Source of the DNA: Candidatus Viadribacter manganicus
GTDB taxonomy: Bacteria; Pseudomonadota; Alphaproteobacteria; Caulobacterales; Aquidulcibacteraceae
Assembly (NCBI RefSeq): GCF_001679665.1
Contig: NZ_CP013244.1
Coordinates: 3,108,980 to 3,172,979 of the forward strand
Length of the DNA: 64,000 nucleotides
Direction: 5' to 3'
Position numbers and translations under genes: made by a program. Shown here piece by piece: positions 45,950 through 53,676 of this stretch (its first letter is position 1; every line of letters begins with the position of its first letter). The notes beneath the pieces were generated by a model. The model searched no databases and was not told where the DNA came from. It saw only the letters and a program-made list of their open reading frames with translations.

Positions 45950-47209
45950 ATGGTTAGCGTCAACACGAACTACGGCGCCCTCGTCGCGCTCCAATCCCTC
46001 AACCAAACGACCAAAGATCTCGGCGAAGTCCAAACCCGCGTGAACACAGGCCTGAAGGTCTCTTCCGCGAAGGACAACGGCGCCGTATTCGCCATCGCTG
46101 AAGGCCAACGCGCTCGCGTCGCAGCGCTGGGCGCCATCACGGACGGCATCGATCGCGCAACGTCGGTTATCGATGTGGGTCTGTCGGCTGGCGAAGCGGT
46201 TGGCGACATTTTGAAACAACTGAAGGAAAAGGCCGTCGCCGCTCAAGCGACCGACCTCTCGACCGATCAGCGCGCCGCGCTGCAGGCCGACTTCAACGCT
46301 CTGCGCAACCAAATCGACCAAATTGCCAACGCTGCAACGTTCAACGGCTCGAACCTCGTCAACGGCAGCAACCTGACCGGCGGCGCGACGCAATTCAACG
46401 TCATGACGTCTGACGGTGCAGGCGGCGGTGGTGGCCGTTATACCCTGCAAGGCGCAGCCTTCAACGACGGCAGCGGCAACCCGTTCTCGTCAGCGGCTGA
46501 ACTCGACGAAGCCACCGGCCTCACGGTTGGCGCCAACGACGCGCTGGAATTCACGATCACGAACGGCAACGAGACGACGACCTTCACGGTTGACGTTGAA
46601 GCTGCGGACACGATCGCTGACTTCGTTGCGCGCGTGTCTTCGGCTTCTGATGGCCGCGTGACTGCCGCCTACAATGATCAAACTGGCCGCATCACATACT
46701 CAGCTGCCGAGCAATTCACTGTCACCTTCACCGACGGCACCGATCCGGCTGACGACAGCGCCTTCCTCGACGGCGGCGCAGGTGTCGCCGGCACCCAAAT
46801 GACTGTGGCGGTTGCGCCGGGCTCAGGCTCGAACAGCCTCACGGTTTCCGGCTTCGACTTCCGCCTTGGCGGCGCCGTTGGCCAAGCCTTGAACACCGTC
46901 ACGTCAGCCCTCGACATCTCGACCTCGACAGGCGCGGCCGCTGCCTCGACTGCGATTGACACGGCGATCACCGCGCTCAACCGCGACCTCGCCACGATGG
47001 GCGCTCAGTCGAAGGCTTTGGACGTTCAAAAGACCTTCTTGGGCAAGCTGTCAGACTCGATCGAAGCCGGTATCGGCAACCTCGTCGACGCTGATCTCGC
47101 CAAGGAATCTGCCCGCCTGCAAGCGCTGCAAGTTAAGCAGCAACTGGGCGCGCAAGCCTTGTCGATCGCGAACTCGGCGCCGTCGATCGTGATGTCGTTC
47201 TTCCGCTAA
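45950..47209 (+). CDS. Flagellin
   Basis: 419 residues. The conserved D0/D1 N-terminus is present (SVNTNYGALVALQSLNQTTK, LGEVQTRVNTGLKVSSAKDN, QIDQIANAATFNGSNLVNG), as is the C-terminus (AITALNRDLATMGAQSKALD, SARLQALQVKQQLGAQALSI, ANSAPSIVMSFFR). The central part (about 145-300) is a variable outer domain rich in Thr/Asp. It polymerises outside the cell into the flagellar filament. Expression is expected to be under FlbT/FlaF control from the neighbouring genes. Terminated by a strong hairpin at 47228. Confidence 0.96.
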   Translation: MVSVNTNYGALVALQSLNQTTKDLGEVQTRVNTGLKVSSAKDNGAVFAIAEGQRARVAALGAITDGIDRATSVIDVGLSAGEAVGDILKQLKEKAVAAQATDLSTDQRAALQADFNALRNQIDQIANAATFNGSNLVNGSNLTGGATQFNVMTSDGAGGGGGRYTLQGAAFNDGSGNPFSSAAELDEATGLTVGANDALEFTITNGNETTTFTVDVEAADTIADFVARVSSASDGRVTAAYNDQTGRITYSAAEQFTVTFTDGTDPADDSAFLDGGAGVAGTQMTVAVAPGSGSNSLTVSGFDFRLGGAVGQALNTVTSALDISTSTGAAAASTAIDTAITALNRDLATMGAQSKALDVQKTFLGKLSDSIEAGIGNLVDADLAKESARLQALQVKQQLGAQALSIANSAPSIVMSFFR

Positions 47210-47227
47210 GAGCGGGAAATCGGATGA

Positions 47228-47251
47228 GGCGGGGAGCTTTGGCTCCCCGCC
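47228..47251 (+). terminator. 10-bp GC-rich hairpin after the flagellin gene
   Basis: GGCGGGGAGC-TTTG-GCTCCCCGCC pairs perfectly over 10 bp, 18 nt after the flagellin stop. No T run follows, so it is either an imperfect terminator or a 3' stabiliser of an abundant transcript. Confidence 0.75.
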
Positions 47252-47273
47252 GAATTCGACTGGGCAATGAGTT

Positions 47274-47570
47274 ATGGCCTCCATCACTCCTTCCCAACCG
47301 GTTCGTGAGGCGCTCGCACGCCGCGTAACCTCAGAACCAGGTCCGGCTACTGAAGTGGCCGAACGCCAGCGCGCAGAAAATGCAGCTGAGCAAAAAGGCG
47401 AACTTGCGCCCGATCGGGTGGCCATCGCTCTGGACGCTGAAAGCCAGCGTTTCGTCTCCACCTTGACCGACACTTCGACTGCAGAGATGCTGCGCAAATA
47501 TCCAAGTGAGTCACAGCTTGCGTACTCACGCGCCGTCATGGCGTATCTGCGCGCTCAGATGGGCAAGTAA
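47274..47570 (+). CDS. Small protein of flagellin locus, unknown
   Basis: 98 residues, soluble, no signal. The C-terminus (LTDTSTAEMLRKYPSESQLA, YSRAVMAYLRAQMGK) is amphipathic and well conserved-looking; the N-terminal half is Ala/Glu/Arg-rich and disordered. It lies between the flagellin and the flagellin-like gene on the same strand, which suggests a flagellar chaperone- or FlaG-like role, but no family could be assigned. Confidence 0.75.
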   Translation: MASITPSQPVREALARRVTSEPGPATEVAERQRAENAAEQKGELAPDRVAIALDAESQRFVSTLTDTSTAEMLRKYPSESQLAYSRAVMAYLRAQMGK

Positions 47571-47607
47571 ACAGAACGTAAATTTATTTGTTACAGATGT
47601 GTTTGCG

Positions 47608-47622
47608 TTAACGTTTCGTTAA
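47608..47622 (+). promoter_or_regulatory. Perfect CtrA site TTAA-N7-TTAA upstream of flagellin-like gene
   Basis: TTAACGTTTCGTTAA has two TTAA boxes with exactly 7 nt between them, the CtrA consensus, and lies inside a perfect 9-bp inverted repeat (47605-47625). It stands 83 nt upstream of the flagellin-like start at 47705, a suitable distance for a cell-cycle-controlled promoter. Confidence 0.7.
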
Positions 47623-47704
47623 CGCATTTACTGTTCCTTCACGCCTGCGGCGAAGCGCGCCGCGTGCATTCTCCATGCGCGCGATCCGAAGGAGCAGACA
47701 GGTC

Positions 47705-48409
47705 ATGGTTTCGAGCATCGTCCCAGGCGCGAACAACGCACACACGCTTGGTGTTGATACGCGCTTTCCGCGCACGGCGCAGACACAACGCAGCGACACC
47801 GCGGTGCAAGGCGACACTGTCGAACTCAGCAGCGCAGCAATTTCAGATGCGCGCGAAAGCGTGCGCGCCAGCATGAGTCAGGTGCATGAAGCGCTGGCGG
47901 CAGGGCACGACGCGCAAGCGATGCTCGTGAAAATCCAAGCGTTGGCCAAGAGCGGCGACCAGGCCGGTCTCACCGATGCGATCGCGGCGTTTGGCCAGCG
48001 CATCGAGGCGGCGATCGGCCGTGGCGCGGTTGTGCTGACAGGGCAGGATGTTGCCGTTCAAGCTGAACCCGGCGCCGGCGCAGTGATGATCTCCGGTGTG
48101 GATCTGCGTTTAGGCGGCGACGTATTGCTGGTGAGCGCAGACGCGCAGGCCAATGAGACGACGCTGCAATCAGCGCAAAAGGCGATGGATAATCTGCAGG
48201 CGGCGATGGGGCGTCTGGTGGATTCCGCCCGTGCGCTTGAAGCGCACCAGGGTTTTCTCGGCGCGGCTGAGGCCGGTGCGCGCGGCGACTTCGATGCTGA
48301 CGGCGCACGTTTGATGGCGCTGCAAATTCGTCAAGGGCTCGCGAGCCTCGGCAATGTCAGCATCGCCAACGCCGAACCGCAGGCGGTGCTTTCGCTCTTC
48401 CGGGCTTAA
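47705..48409 (+). CDS. Flagellin-like protein, canonical N-terminal domain missing
   Basis: 234 residues. The C-terminal 100 residues align with the flagellin at 45950 (ISGVDLRLGGDV ... LQSAQKAMDNL ... SARALEAHQGFLGAAEAG ... LMALQIRQGLASLGN ... NAEPQAVLSLFR), but the N-terminus lacks the flagellin D0 helix (no SVNTN... start) and instead is polar. It cannot polymerise in the ordinary way by itself; it could be a cap/junction subunit or a regulator. Similar to short flagellin-like genes of Caulobacter (FlaY type) by position and size; the name is not asserted. Confidence 0.82.
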   Translation: MVSSIVPGANNAHTLGVDTRFPRTAQTQRSDTAVQGDTVELSSAAISDARESVRASMSQVHEALAAGHDAQAMLVKIQALAKSGDQAGLTDAIAAFGQRIEAAIGRGAVVLTGQDVAVQAEPGAGAVMISGVDLRLGGDVLLVSADAQANETTLQSAQKAMDNLQAAMGRLVDSARALEAHQGFLGAAEAGARGDFDADGARLMALQIRQGLASLGNVSIANAEPQAVLSLFRA

Positions 48410-49686
48410 AGCGGGCGCCAATTATTGGTGCTGATTTCGAGTAGTTCGCTGTCGCTGTAATGGTCGTCGTCGTCCTCGTGATTGAGGCTCCGGATTCCGG
48501 CGCGCGCGGCTTCGAAGAGCTTGAGGCCGATGACTGCGAGTAGACCGGCGAGCGCGAGCGCGATTGCGCCGATGGCGATGAGCAACTCGCGATTGAATTC
48601 GAGTTCACCGCGAGCGGCGAGGAGCAAGCTGCCGTCGCGAGGCAGGCGCTTGGCGGCGGCGGCGGCGCGATCGCCGGCGGTTTGAGCGAGCAGGCGCAGG
48701 CGCGCGAAGTCAGCGATCGTGTTCGCGTGTGTCAGCATCGTCGCGGCCGCGTCGGACGAGGTGGCGCTGCCGATCTCGCCGATCTCGGCGAGCATGGCGC
48801 GAACGCGCGCGGCTGCTTCCTGATTGATGCTGGCTGCGAACGCGACTGAGGCGTTGTCGAAATCGCCCGGCGCGCCGCCGTCTTCAGCGCTGACGCGTGC
48901 TGCCGCCGTGAAGTTCTCGATCGGCATCGCTTGCGCGAGCAGGGCGTGGATCTCGTCGGAGAGCGATGTTGGAAAATCATCGCGGCGGGTCGAGGCCAGC
49001 AACGACACGGCGCCGTCGTTCATGGCTGTCGAGATATCGCCGCCGAGGCCGAGGCTGAAGCCGGTCAGTACGAATTGCAGCGGATCGGTTTCGGGTTCGG
49101 CCAACAGCGCGCGCGCCATCAGTTCGAAGTCTCGCGGGTCTCCCAGTGTTTCGCTGCGTTCGCTTGTTGGCGTTGCAGTATTGGGGCGGAGCGAAAGCAG
49201 CTGGACGTTCGCTTGGTAGCGTTCGCGCGTGCCGGGCAGAAGAAGCTGCAGCGCCGCGACTTCGATGGCGGCGTCGCCTGCGCCGTCAGCGGCGGCGCGC
49301 CGAAGCACGGCGGCGCTGCGCGGCGGCAGCATCTCGGCGCCGGAGAGCAGAAAGCCACGCGCGGCTGCGGGATCGTCGGCCATTAGCTCCATGGCGACCA
49401 TGTTGTCCCATTGGCGTTGACGATCGAAGTCGACTTGGATCAGGCTGCCGTTCAGCGCTTCGACGCGCTCGATGATCGAGCGGGCGCCGGCCTCGTTGTA
49501 CTCGTAGGCGTAAAGCTGATCGCGGCCGATGATGAGCACTGCGGCGGCGGTGGCGAGCGGCAAAAGCAAAAGGCAGAGATTGAACACGAGCGCGCTCCAC
49601 GCGCCTTCGGGGCGCGCGGTACGGCTCGGTCTATAGGCGTGGGCCCGGACAGGGCGCCACGCACGTGTTGGTTTTGCGTGCTTCAT
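48406..49686 (-). CDS. Two-span membrane protein with large periplasmic domain
   Basis: 426 residues. A basic N-terminal tail (KPTRAWRPVRAHAYRPSR) precedes a membrane helix (about 31-52), a long Ala/Leu-rich helical domain (about 55-370) and a second helix (about 375-395) with an acidic tail (EDDDDHYSDSE). No catalytic motif seen. Convergent with and overlapping the flagellin-like gene by 4 nt. Flagellar or stator relation is possible but unproven. Confidence 0.75.
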   Translation of the reverse strand: MKHAKPTRAWRPVRAHAYRPSRTARPEGAWSALVFNLCLLLLPLATAAAVLIIGRDQLYAYEYNEAGARSIIERVEALNGSLIQVDFDRQRQWDNMVAMELMADDPAAARGFLLSGAEMLPPRSAAVLRRAAADGAGDAAIEVAALQLLLPGTRERYQANVQLLSLRPNTATPTSERSETLGDPRDFELMARALLAEPETDPLQFVLTGFSLGLGGDISTAMNDGAVSLLASTRRDDFPTSLSDEIHALLAQAMPIENFTAAARVSAEDGGAPGDFDNASVAFAASINQEAAARVRAMLAEIGEIGSATSSDAAATMLTHANTIADFARLRLLAQTAGDRAAAAAKRLPRDGSLLLAARGELEFNRELLIAIGAIALALAGLLAVIGLKLFEAARAGIRSLNHEDDDDHYSDSELLEISTNNWRPL

Positions 49687-49796
49687 GCTCCGCCCAAGTC
49701 CGCTGGCTCTACCAAACCGGCAGGAATGTCACAGAGCAAGATGAATTACAGGAAAGGCGAAGTTGTCGCCGCATCGGGGTGAATATACGGCAGCTG

Positions 49797-50240
49797 TTAA
49801 GCGCTTCGATCGAGCACCGTCGGGCTCGGACCGCCGCGTGTGCTGAGCGCGCCTTGGGATGAGTAATTGGCGCCGTCGCCGCGCTGGCGGACGACCTCTT
49901 CGGCCATGGCGTGGACAAGGCCTTCCGAGACGACCTTAACCGCGTTGAGCGCAAGTTCGTGGGCCGCGAGCGTTTCATGCAGCGTAACCGTGCTGCGGCG
50001 CAACCGATCCAGCAGGGCGGGCGGCGCATCCTGGATCAGGGTGATGTCCTGTTTGATGCGTGCGAGTTCGAGGCGGTAAGCATTGGCCAAACGATTGCGC
50101 TCGTCAGCGTCGCTGCCTTCGACCAGAGGCTGACGGGCCTCGATCCGGCGAGTATCGGCGGCGGCGAGTTCAGCCAGGCGCTCGGTCATGAGCAGGAGCT
50201 GTTCGGCCCGATGCTCAGCGTCGTCAGCGATCAGCGCCAT
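49797..50240 (-). CDS. FlgN-like helical protein
   Basis: 147 residues from ATG 50240, almost entirely helical (AEQLLLMTERLAELAAADTR, RLELARIKQDITLIQDAPP, RLRRSTVTLHETLAAHELAL). Size, helix pattern and position after flgJ-like and flgI fit the flagellar chaperone FlgN/FlbX group. Overlaps the flgJ-like frame by 17 nt, so translation is coupled. The identity is by context. Confidence 0.7.
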   Translation of the reverse strand: MALIADDAEHRAEQLLLMTERLAELAAADTRRIEARQPLVEGSDADERNRLANAYRLELARIKQDITLIQDAPPALLDRLRRSTVTLHETLAAHELALNAVKVVSEGLVHAMAEEVVRQRGDGANYSSQGALSTRGGPSPTVLDRSA

Positions 50241-50568
50241 CGGGGGTCTCCGGCATGGTTTGAGCTTGTTGCATGCGCACGAACTCACGCACGACGCTGT
50301 CGGCGATGCCGACGCCGCCGGAGCGGCTGATGGATTCTGCGTAGCGCTCGACGAGCATCGGGCGGAAGATTTGTTCGCCCATGCCGCCCCCGCCTAGGCC
50401 TTCGGTGTCGAGCCCTTCGAACATCGGCGCCAGCATTTCCGACAAGAACACGGACTCGAATTCTTCCGCAGCCCGGCGCAGTGCGTCTGCTTCGTTGGAT
50501 TGTTGCGGCGTGTGCGCCGCCGTGCTCATCGGCAACGGCGCGCCGGGGATGGCGATCGGACCTGGCAT
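50224..50568 (-). CDS. FlgJ-like rod-binding protein (no muramidase domain)
   Basis: 114 residues with the rod-binding domain of FlgJ (AAEEFESVFLSEMLAPMF, GEQIFRPMLVERYAESIS, IADSVVREFVRMQQ). The peptidoglycan-hydrolysing C-terminal domain of the enterobacterial protein is absent, as is usual in alphaproteobacteria. The gene starts at the base where flgI ends, so they form one operon. Confidence 0.88.
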   Translation of the reverse strand: MPGPIAIPGAPLPMSTAAHTPQQSNEADALRRAAEEFESVFLSEMLAPMFEGLDTEGLGGGGMGEQIFRPMLVERYAESISRSGGVGIADSVVREFVRMQQAQTMPETPDGADR

Positions 50569-51704
50569 TACATCACTTCAATTTCGGCCTGGATCGCGCC
50601 GGCGGCCTTCAGCGCCTGCAGGATCGAGATCATATCGCGCGGTGTGACACCCAGCGCGTTAAGGCCGTTGACGAGTTGGCGAAGCGGGACGCCGCCGGGC
50701 ACCATGACAAGGCCACCGGCTTCTTCATCCACGTTCACGCCGCTTGATGGCGCGACCACGGTCTCGCCGCGCGAAAGCGGCGCGGGTTGGCTGACGAACG
50801 GATCTTCTTGGATCGAGATGGTGAGGTTGCCCTGCGCGATCGCAACGGTCGAAACCTTCACGTTCTCGCCCATGACGACGATGCCGGAGCTTTCGTCGAT
50901 AACGATGCGGGCGGGCGTGTCGACCTCGACTTCAAGGTTTTCGATCTGGCTGACGAGCGTGACCATATCGCCCGAATATTCGGCCGGGCGAGAGAGCACG
51001 ACGGAGCCTGGATTGCTGGCGCGGGCAGCGTCGGCGCCGAGCAAATGATTGATCGCGCCGGCGATACGCTGAGCAGTTGTGAAATCGGGGTTTCTAAGCG
51101 CCAAACGCAATTCTTGCTGCGCGGCGATGTCGAAATGGATTTCGCGTTCCACCAGCGCGCCGGATGCGATGCGGCCGGCTGTTGGCACGCCGCGCGTGAC
51201 CGATGAACCAGATTGGCCGGAGGCGGAGAAGCCGCCGATGGCGAGTGGGCCTTGCGCCACAGCGTAGACCTGTTGGTCCGCACCCATCAGTGGCGTGACC
51301 AGAAGCTGGCCGCCCGCGAGGCTGCGCGCGTCGCCCAGCGCGGATACGGTGACGTCGATGCGCGAGCCCTGCGAAGCGAACGGCGGCAAGTTCGCCGTGA
51401 CCATGACGGCGGCGACATTGCGCGTGTTGAGGTTGGCGCCGGCGGCGGCGACCCCGAGCCGTTCGAGCATGGCTTCCAAGCTTTGGCGGGTGAAGGCCGA
51501 GTTGCGGAGCGAGTCACCGGTGCCGGCGAGGCCAACGACAAGGCCGTAGCCGACGAGCTGGTTTTCGCGGACGCCTTCGAAGTCGGTGATGTCTTTGATG
51601 CGTGTGCCAGCATACGCCATCGGGGCCGCGATCGGCGCGGTCATGGCGGCGACAGAGCAAACGGCGAGCAGTGCTGACCGTGCAGCGCGTGAGGCTATTC
51701 CCAT
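50568..51704 (-). CDS. flgI: FlgI, flagellar P-ring protein
   Basis: 378 residues, normal length. A signal peptide (ALLAVCSVAAMTAPIAAPMAYA) leads the conserved P-ring sequence: RIKDITDFEGVRENQLVGYG, LVVGLAGTGDS, ATLPPFASQGSRIDVTVSAL-like, and VRPAGVVPLRQLVNGLNAL-like end. Builds the periplasmic ring with which the rod passes the peptidoglycan. Divergent from fliX, as in Caulobacter. Confidence 0.96.
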   Translation of the reverse strand: MGIASRAARSALLAVCSVAAMTAPIAAPMAYAGTRIKDITDFEGVRENQLVGYGLVVGLAGTGDSLRNSAFTRQSLEAMLERLGVAAAGANLNTRNVAAVMVTANLPPFASQGSRIDVTVSALGDARSLAGGQLLVTPLMGADQQVYAVAQGPLAIGGFSASGQSGSSVTRGVPTAGRIASGALVEREIHFDIAAQQELRLALRNPDFTTAQRIAGAINHLLGADAARASNPGSVVLSRPAEYSGDMVTLVSQIENLEVEVDTPARIVIDESSGIVVMGENVKVSTVAIAQGNLTISIQEDPFVSQPAPLSRGETVVAPSSGVNVDEEAGGLVMVPGGVPLRQLVNGLNALGVTPRDMISILQALKAAGAIQAEIEVM

Positions 51705-51793
51705 CTGAGCGATAGGTGAGCAGTTCGGTTAACAAGGGTTCAAGCTTGAAACGTTAATCAATCGGAAACAGCAGCAGCTGAGAGTGCGCGCCG

Positions 51794-52210
51794 ATGAAGA
51801 TCGAACCAGGCCGCAATGTTGGCTCGTCCAGTTCTGCCGGAAAAGCGGGCAAGACGGCCGCGCCGGGCTTTGCGCCCGCAACGGATGCTCCGCAACGCAC
51901 GGCGGCGGCGGCGCCGACGGGGGCGGTCGCTTCGCTGGACTCTATTTTGGCGCTCCAAGGGGCTGAAGACCCGATGCAGCGCCGGGCCCGGCAACGCCGG
52001 CGCGGCCAAGAGGCCCTCGATACGCTGGAAGAATTGGAGCGCGGATTGGTGCTGGGGCGCGCCCCCGGAGGCCTAAAAGCTCGATTGGAGGCCCTGCATG
52101 GGCGCTCCGAACAGACAGGTGACGCCGGTCTCGACGCGATCCTTCATGAGATTGACGTAAGGTTGGCTGTAGAAGCCGCAAAGCTCGAACGCATCTCGGG
52201 AAAAGTTTGA
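51794..52210 (+). CDS. fliX: FliX, flagellar assembly regulator
   Basis: 138 residues of the FliX family: a short polar N-terminus (MKIEPGRNV), a low-complexity Ala/Pro region, and the C-terminal helical part GQEALDTLEELERGLVLGRA with DAILHEIDVRLAVEAAKLER. In Caulobacter FliX controls the sigma-54 activator FlbD in response to assembly of early basal body parts. Divergent from flgI with 89 nt between, matching the known arrangement. The shared region contains two single TTAAC half sites. Confidence 0.88.
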   Translation: MKIEPGRNVGSSSSAGKAGKTAAPGFAPATDAPQRTAAAAPTGAVASLDSILALQGAEDPMQRRARQRRRGQEALDTLEELERGLVLGRAPGGLKARLEALHGRSEQTGDAGLDAILHEIDVRLAVEAAKLERISGKV

Positions 52211-52326
52211 TTGCTGCACCGCAACGTGCGGAAAACACATGACTTTGGCGCCCGTCTTGCTCAATGGACGCCGGTCAGGACGATGGTTATAAGGCGCGCG
52301 CCTCGCTCAGGCGTCGGAGTTCCGAA

Positions 52327-52740
52327 ATGGCGACCTCTACGAAAGAATATCGCCCCAGCGAAGACGAGCCGTTCATGAATGAGCGGCAGCGGGAATTTTT
52401 CCGCAAGAAGCTTTTGGCCTGGAAAGAAGAGATCCTCGAGGAATCTCGCGGAACGATCGCGACGCTGCAGCAGGACACGGTCAACGAGGCCGATCTGGCT
52501 GACCGCGCCACCAGCGAAACCGACCGGGCGCTTGAGCTGCGGACCCGTGATCGCCAGCGCAAGTTGATCTCCAAGATCGAAGAAGCGCTGCGCCGGCTCG
52601 ATGATGGCTCCTATGGCTATTGCGAAGAAACGGGCGAACCGATCGCTTTGTCACGCCTCGAAGCGCGGCCGATCGCAACGCTTTCGCTCGAGGCCCAAGA
52701 GCGCCACGAACGCCGTGAACGCGTTCACCGCGACGATTGA
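52327..52740 (+). CDS. dksA: DksA, RNA polymerase-binding regulator
   Basis: 137 residues from ATG 52327. A coiled coil is followed by the zinc-finger-derived C-terminus YGYCEETGEPIALSRLEARP and ATLSLEAQERHERRER. Only one Cys is kept of the four in the E. coli protein, an alphaproteobacterial variant, so zinc binding is doubtful. DksA acts with ppGpp at the RNA polymerase secondary channel. Located after fliX as in Caulobacter. Confidence 0.92.
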   Translation: MATSTKEYRPSEDEPFMNERQREFFRKKLLAWKEEILEESRGTIATLQQDTVNEADLADRATSETDRALELRTRDRQRKLISKIEEALRRLDDGSYGYCEETGEPIALSRLEARPIATLSLEAQERHERRERVHRDD

Positions 52741-52820
52741 CCGGATCCGGGCTGCGGGCTGGGATTGTGAAACACGAATCTGCCCGTGTAGTTTGTGGCC
52801 TTTCCAGTTTAGGTAGGCCT

Positions 52821-53156
52821 ATGCGCTCGATTATTCGTACCTCTGTTCTTGCCGTCGCCATGCTGACCAGCGCGGCCTTCGCTCAATCCACGCCGAACGG
52901 CCCGCCTGTCCCGGTGCAAGAGGGCACGGCTGTGGTCCAAGAGGACGGTGCGGTGCGGTCGGGTGAGCAAATCACCGATGGCTCGCGCCCGGACCCCGAC
53001 GCCGAAGTGATCTGCCGCGTCATCCAAGAAACCGGATCTCGCCTGGCCCGCCGCCGCCAACGCGTCTGCGGCACGCGCACGATGTGGGAACAACTGGCCG
53101 ACCAGACCGCTGACTCGGTTCGCGGCACCGGCGCCAACACCGCACGCCGCGACTAA
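52821..53156 (+). CDS. Small exported protein, unknown
   Basis: 111 residues with a signal peptide (MRSIIRTSVLAVAMLTSAAF AQ cut). Mature part is short and acidic, with two Cys (EVICRVIQETGSRLARRRQRV CGT) around an arginine cluster. A likely family of periplasmic proteins seen in Hyphomonadaceae, function unknown. Confidence 0.75.
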   Translation: MRSIIRTSVLAVAMLTSAAFAQSTPNGPPVPVQEGTAVVQEDGAVRSGEQITDGSRPDPDAEVICRVIQETGSRLARRRQRVCGTRTMWEQLADQTADSVRGTGANTARRD

Positions 53157-53160
53157 TCCC

Positions 53161-53616
53161 GTGCTGCTTCACGACGCTGCGCTATCGTATCTGCACTTCA
53201 TCTTCGCGCTGATCCTCGTCGCCGCGCTGGCTGCGGAGGCGTTCATGTTGAGGTTGCCGGTCGATGGCCGCGTGGCGAGGCTGCTGCTGCGGATCGATCT
53301 CTTCTACGGCGTCAGCGCCGTAGGGGTGATCGCCGCAGGGCTCGCGCGTGTGTTTTGGGGCGCGAAGGGCGCAGAGTTCTACGGCGCGCAACCCTTCTTC
53401 TGGGCCAAGTTGGCCGCCTTCGCGGTGATAGGGATCATCTCGATCGCGCCGACGCGGAAGTTTATTGGATGGGTGCGTCAGGCCGGGAAGGACGCTGCTT
53501 TTGCCGTTGCTGAAGCGGAGGTCAAAGGCGTGCGCCGTCTGGTGATGATCGAGGTTCATCTGCTGGCGTTGGTGCCGTTGTTCGCGGCGCTTATGGCGCG
53601 CGGTATCGGAAGCTAA
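53161..53616 (+). CDS. DUF2214-like four-helix membrane protein
   Basis: 151 residues with four hydrophobic segments (about 8-26, 47-65, 75-96, 122-142). Pattern LRIDLFYGVSAVGVIAAGLA and FFWAKLAAFAVIGIISIAPT matches DUF2214. Starts at a GTG 4 nt after the preceding stop, so it is probably co-transcribed. Function unknown. Confidence 0.82.
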   Translation: MLLHDAALSYLHFIFALILVAALAAEAFMLRLPVDGRVARLLLRIDLFYGVSAVGVIAAGLARVFWGAKGAEFYGAQPFFWAKLAAFAVIGIISIAPTRKFIGWVRQAGKDAAFAVAEAEVKGVRRLVMIEVHLLALVPLFAALMARGIGS

Positions 53617-53676
53617 ACGCTCCACATTTCCAAGGCCTGCGCTAAGCTCTCCCAAAAGATAAGCCGGGAGGCATGC

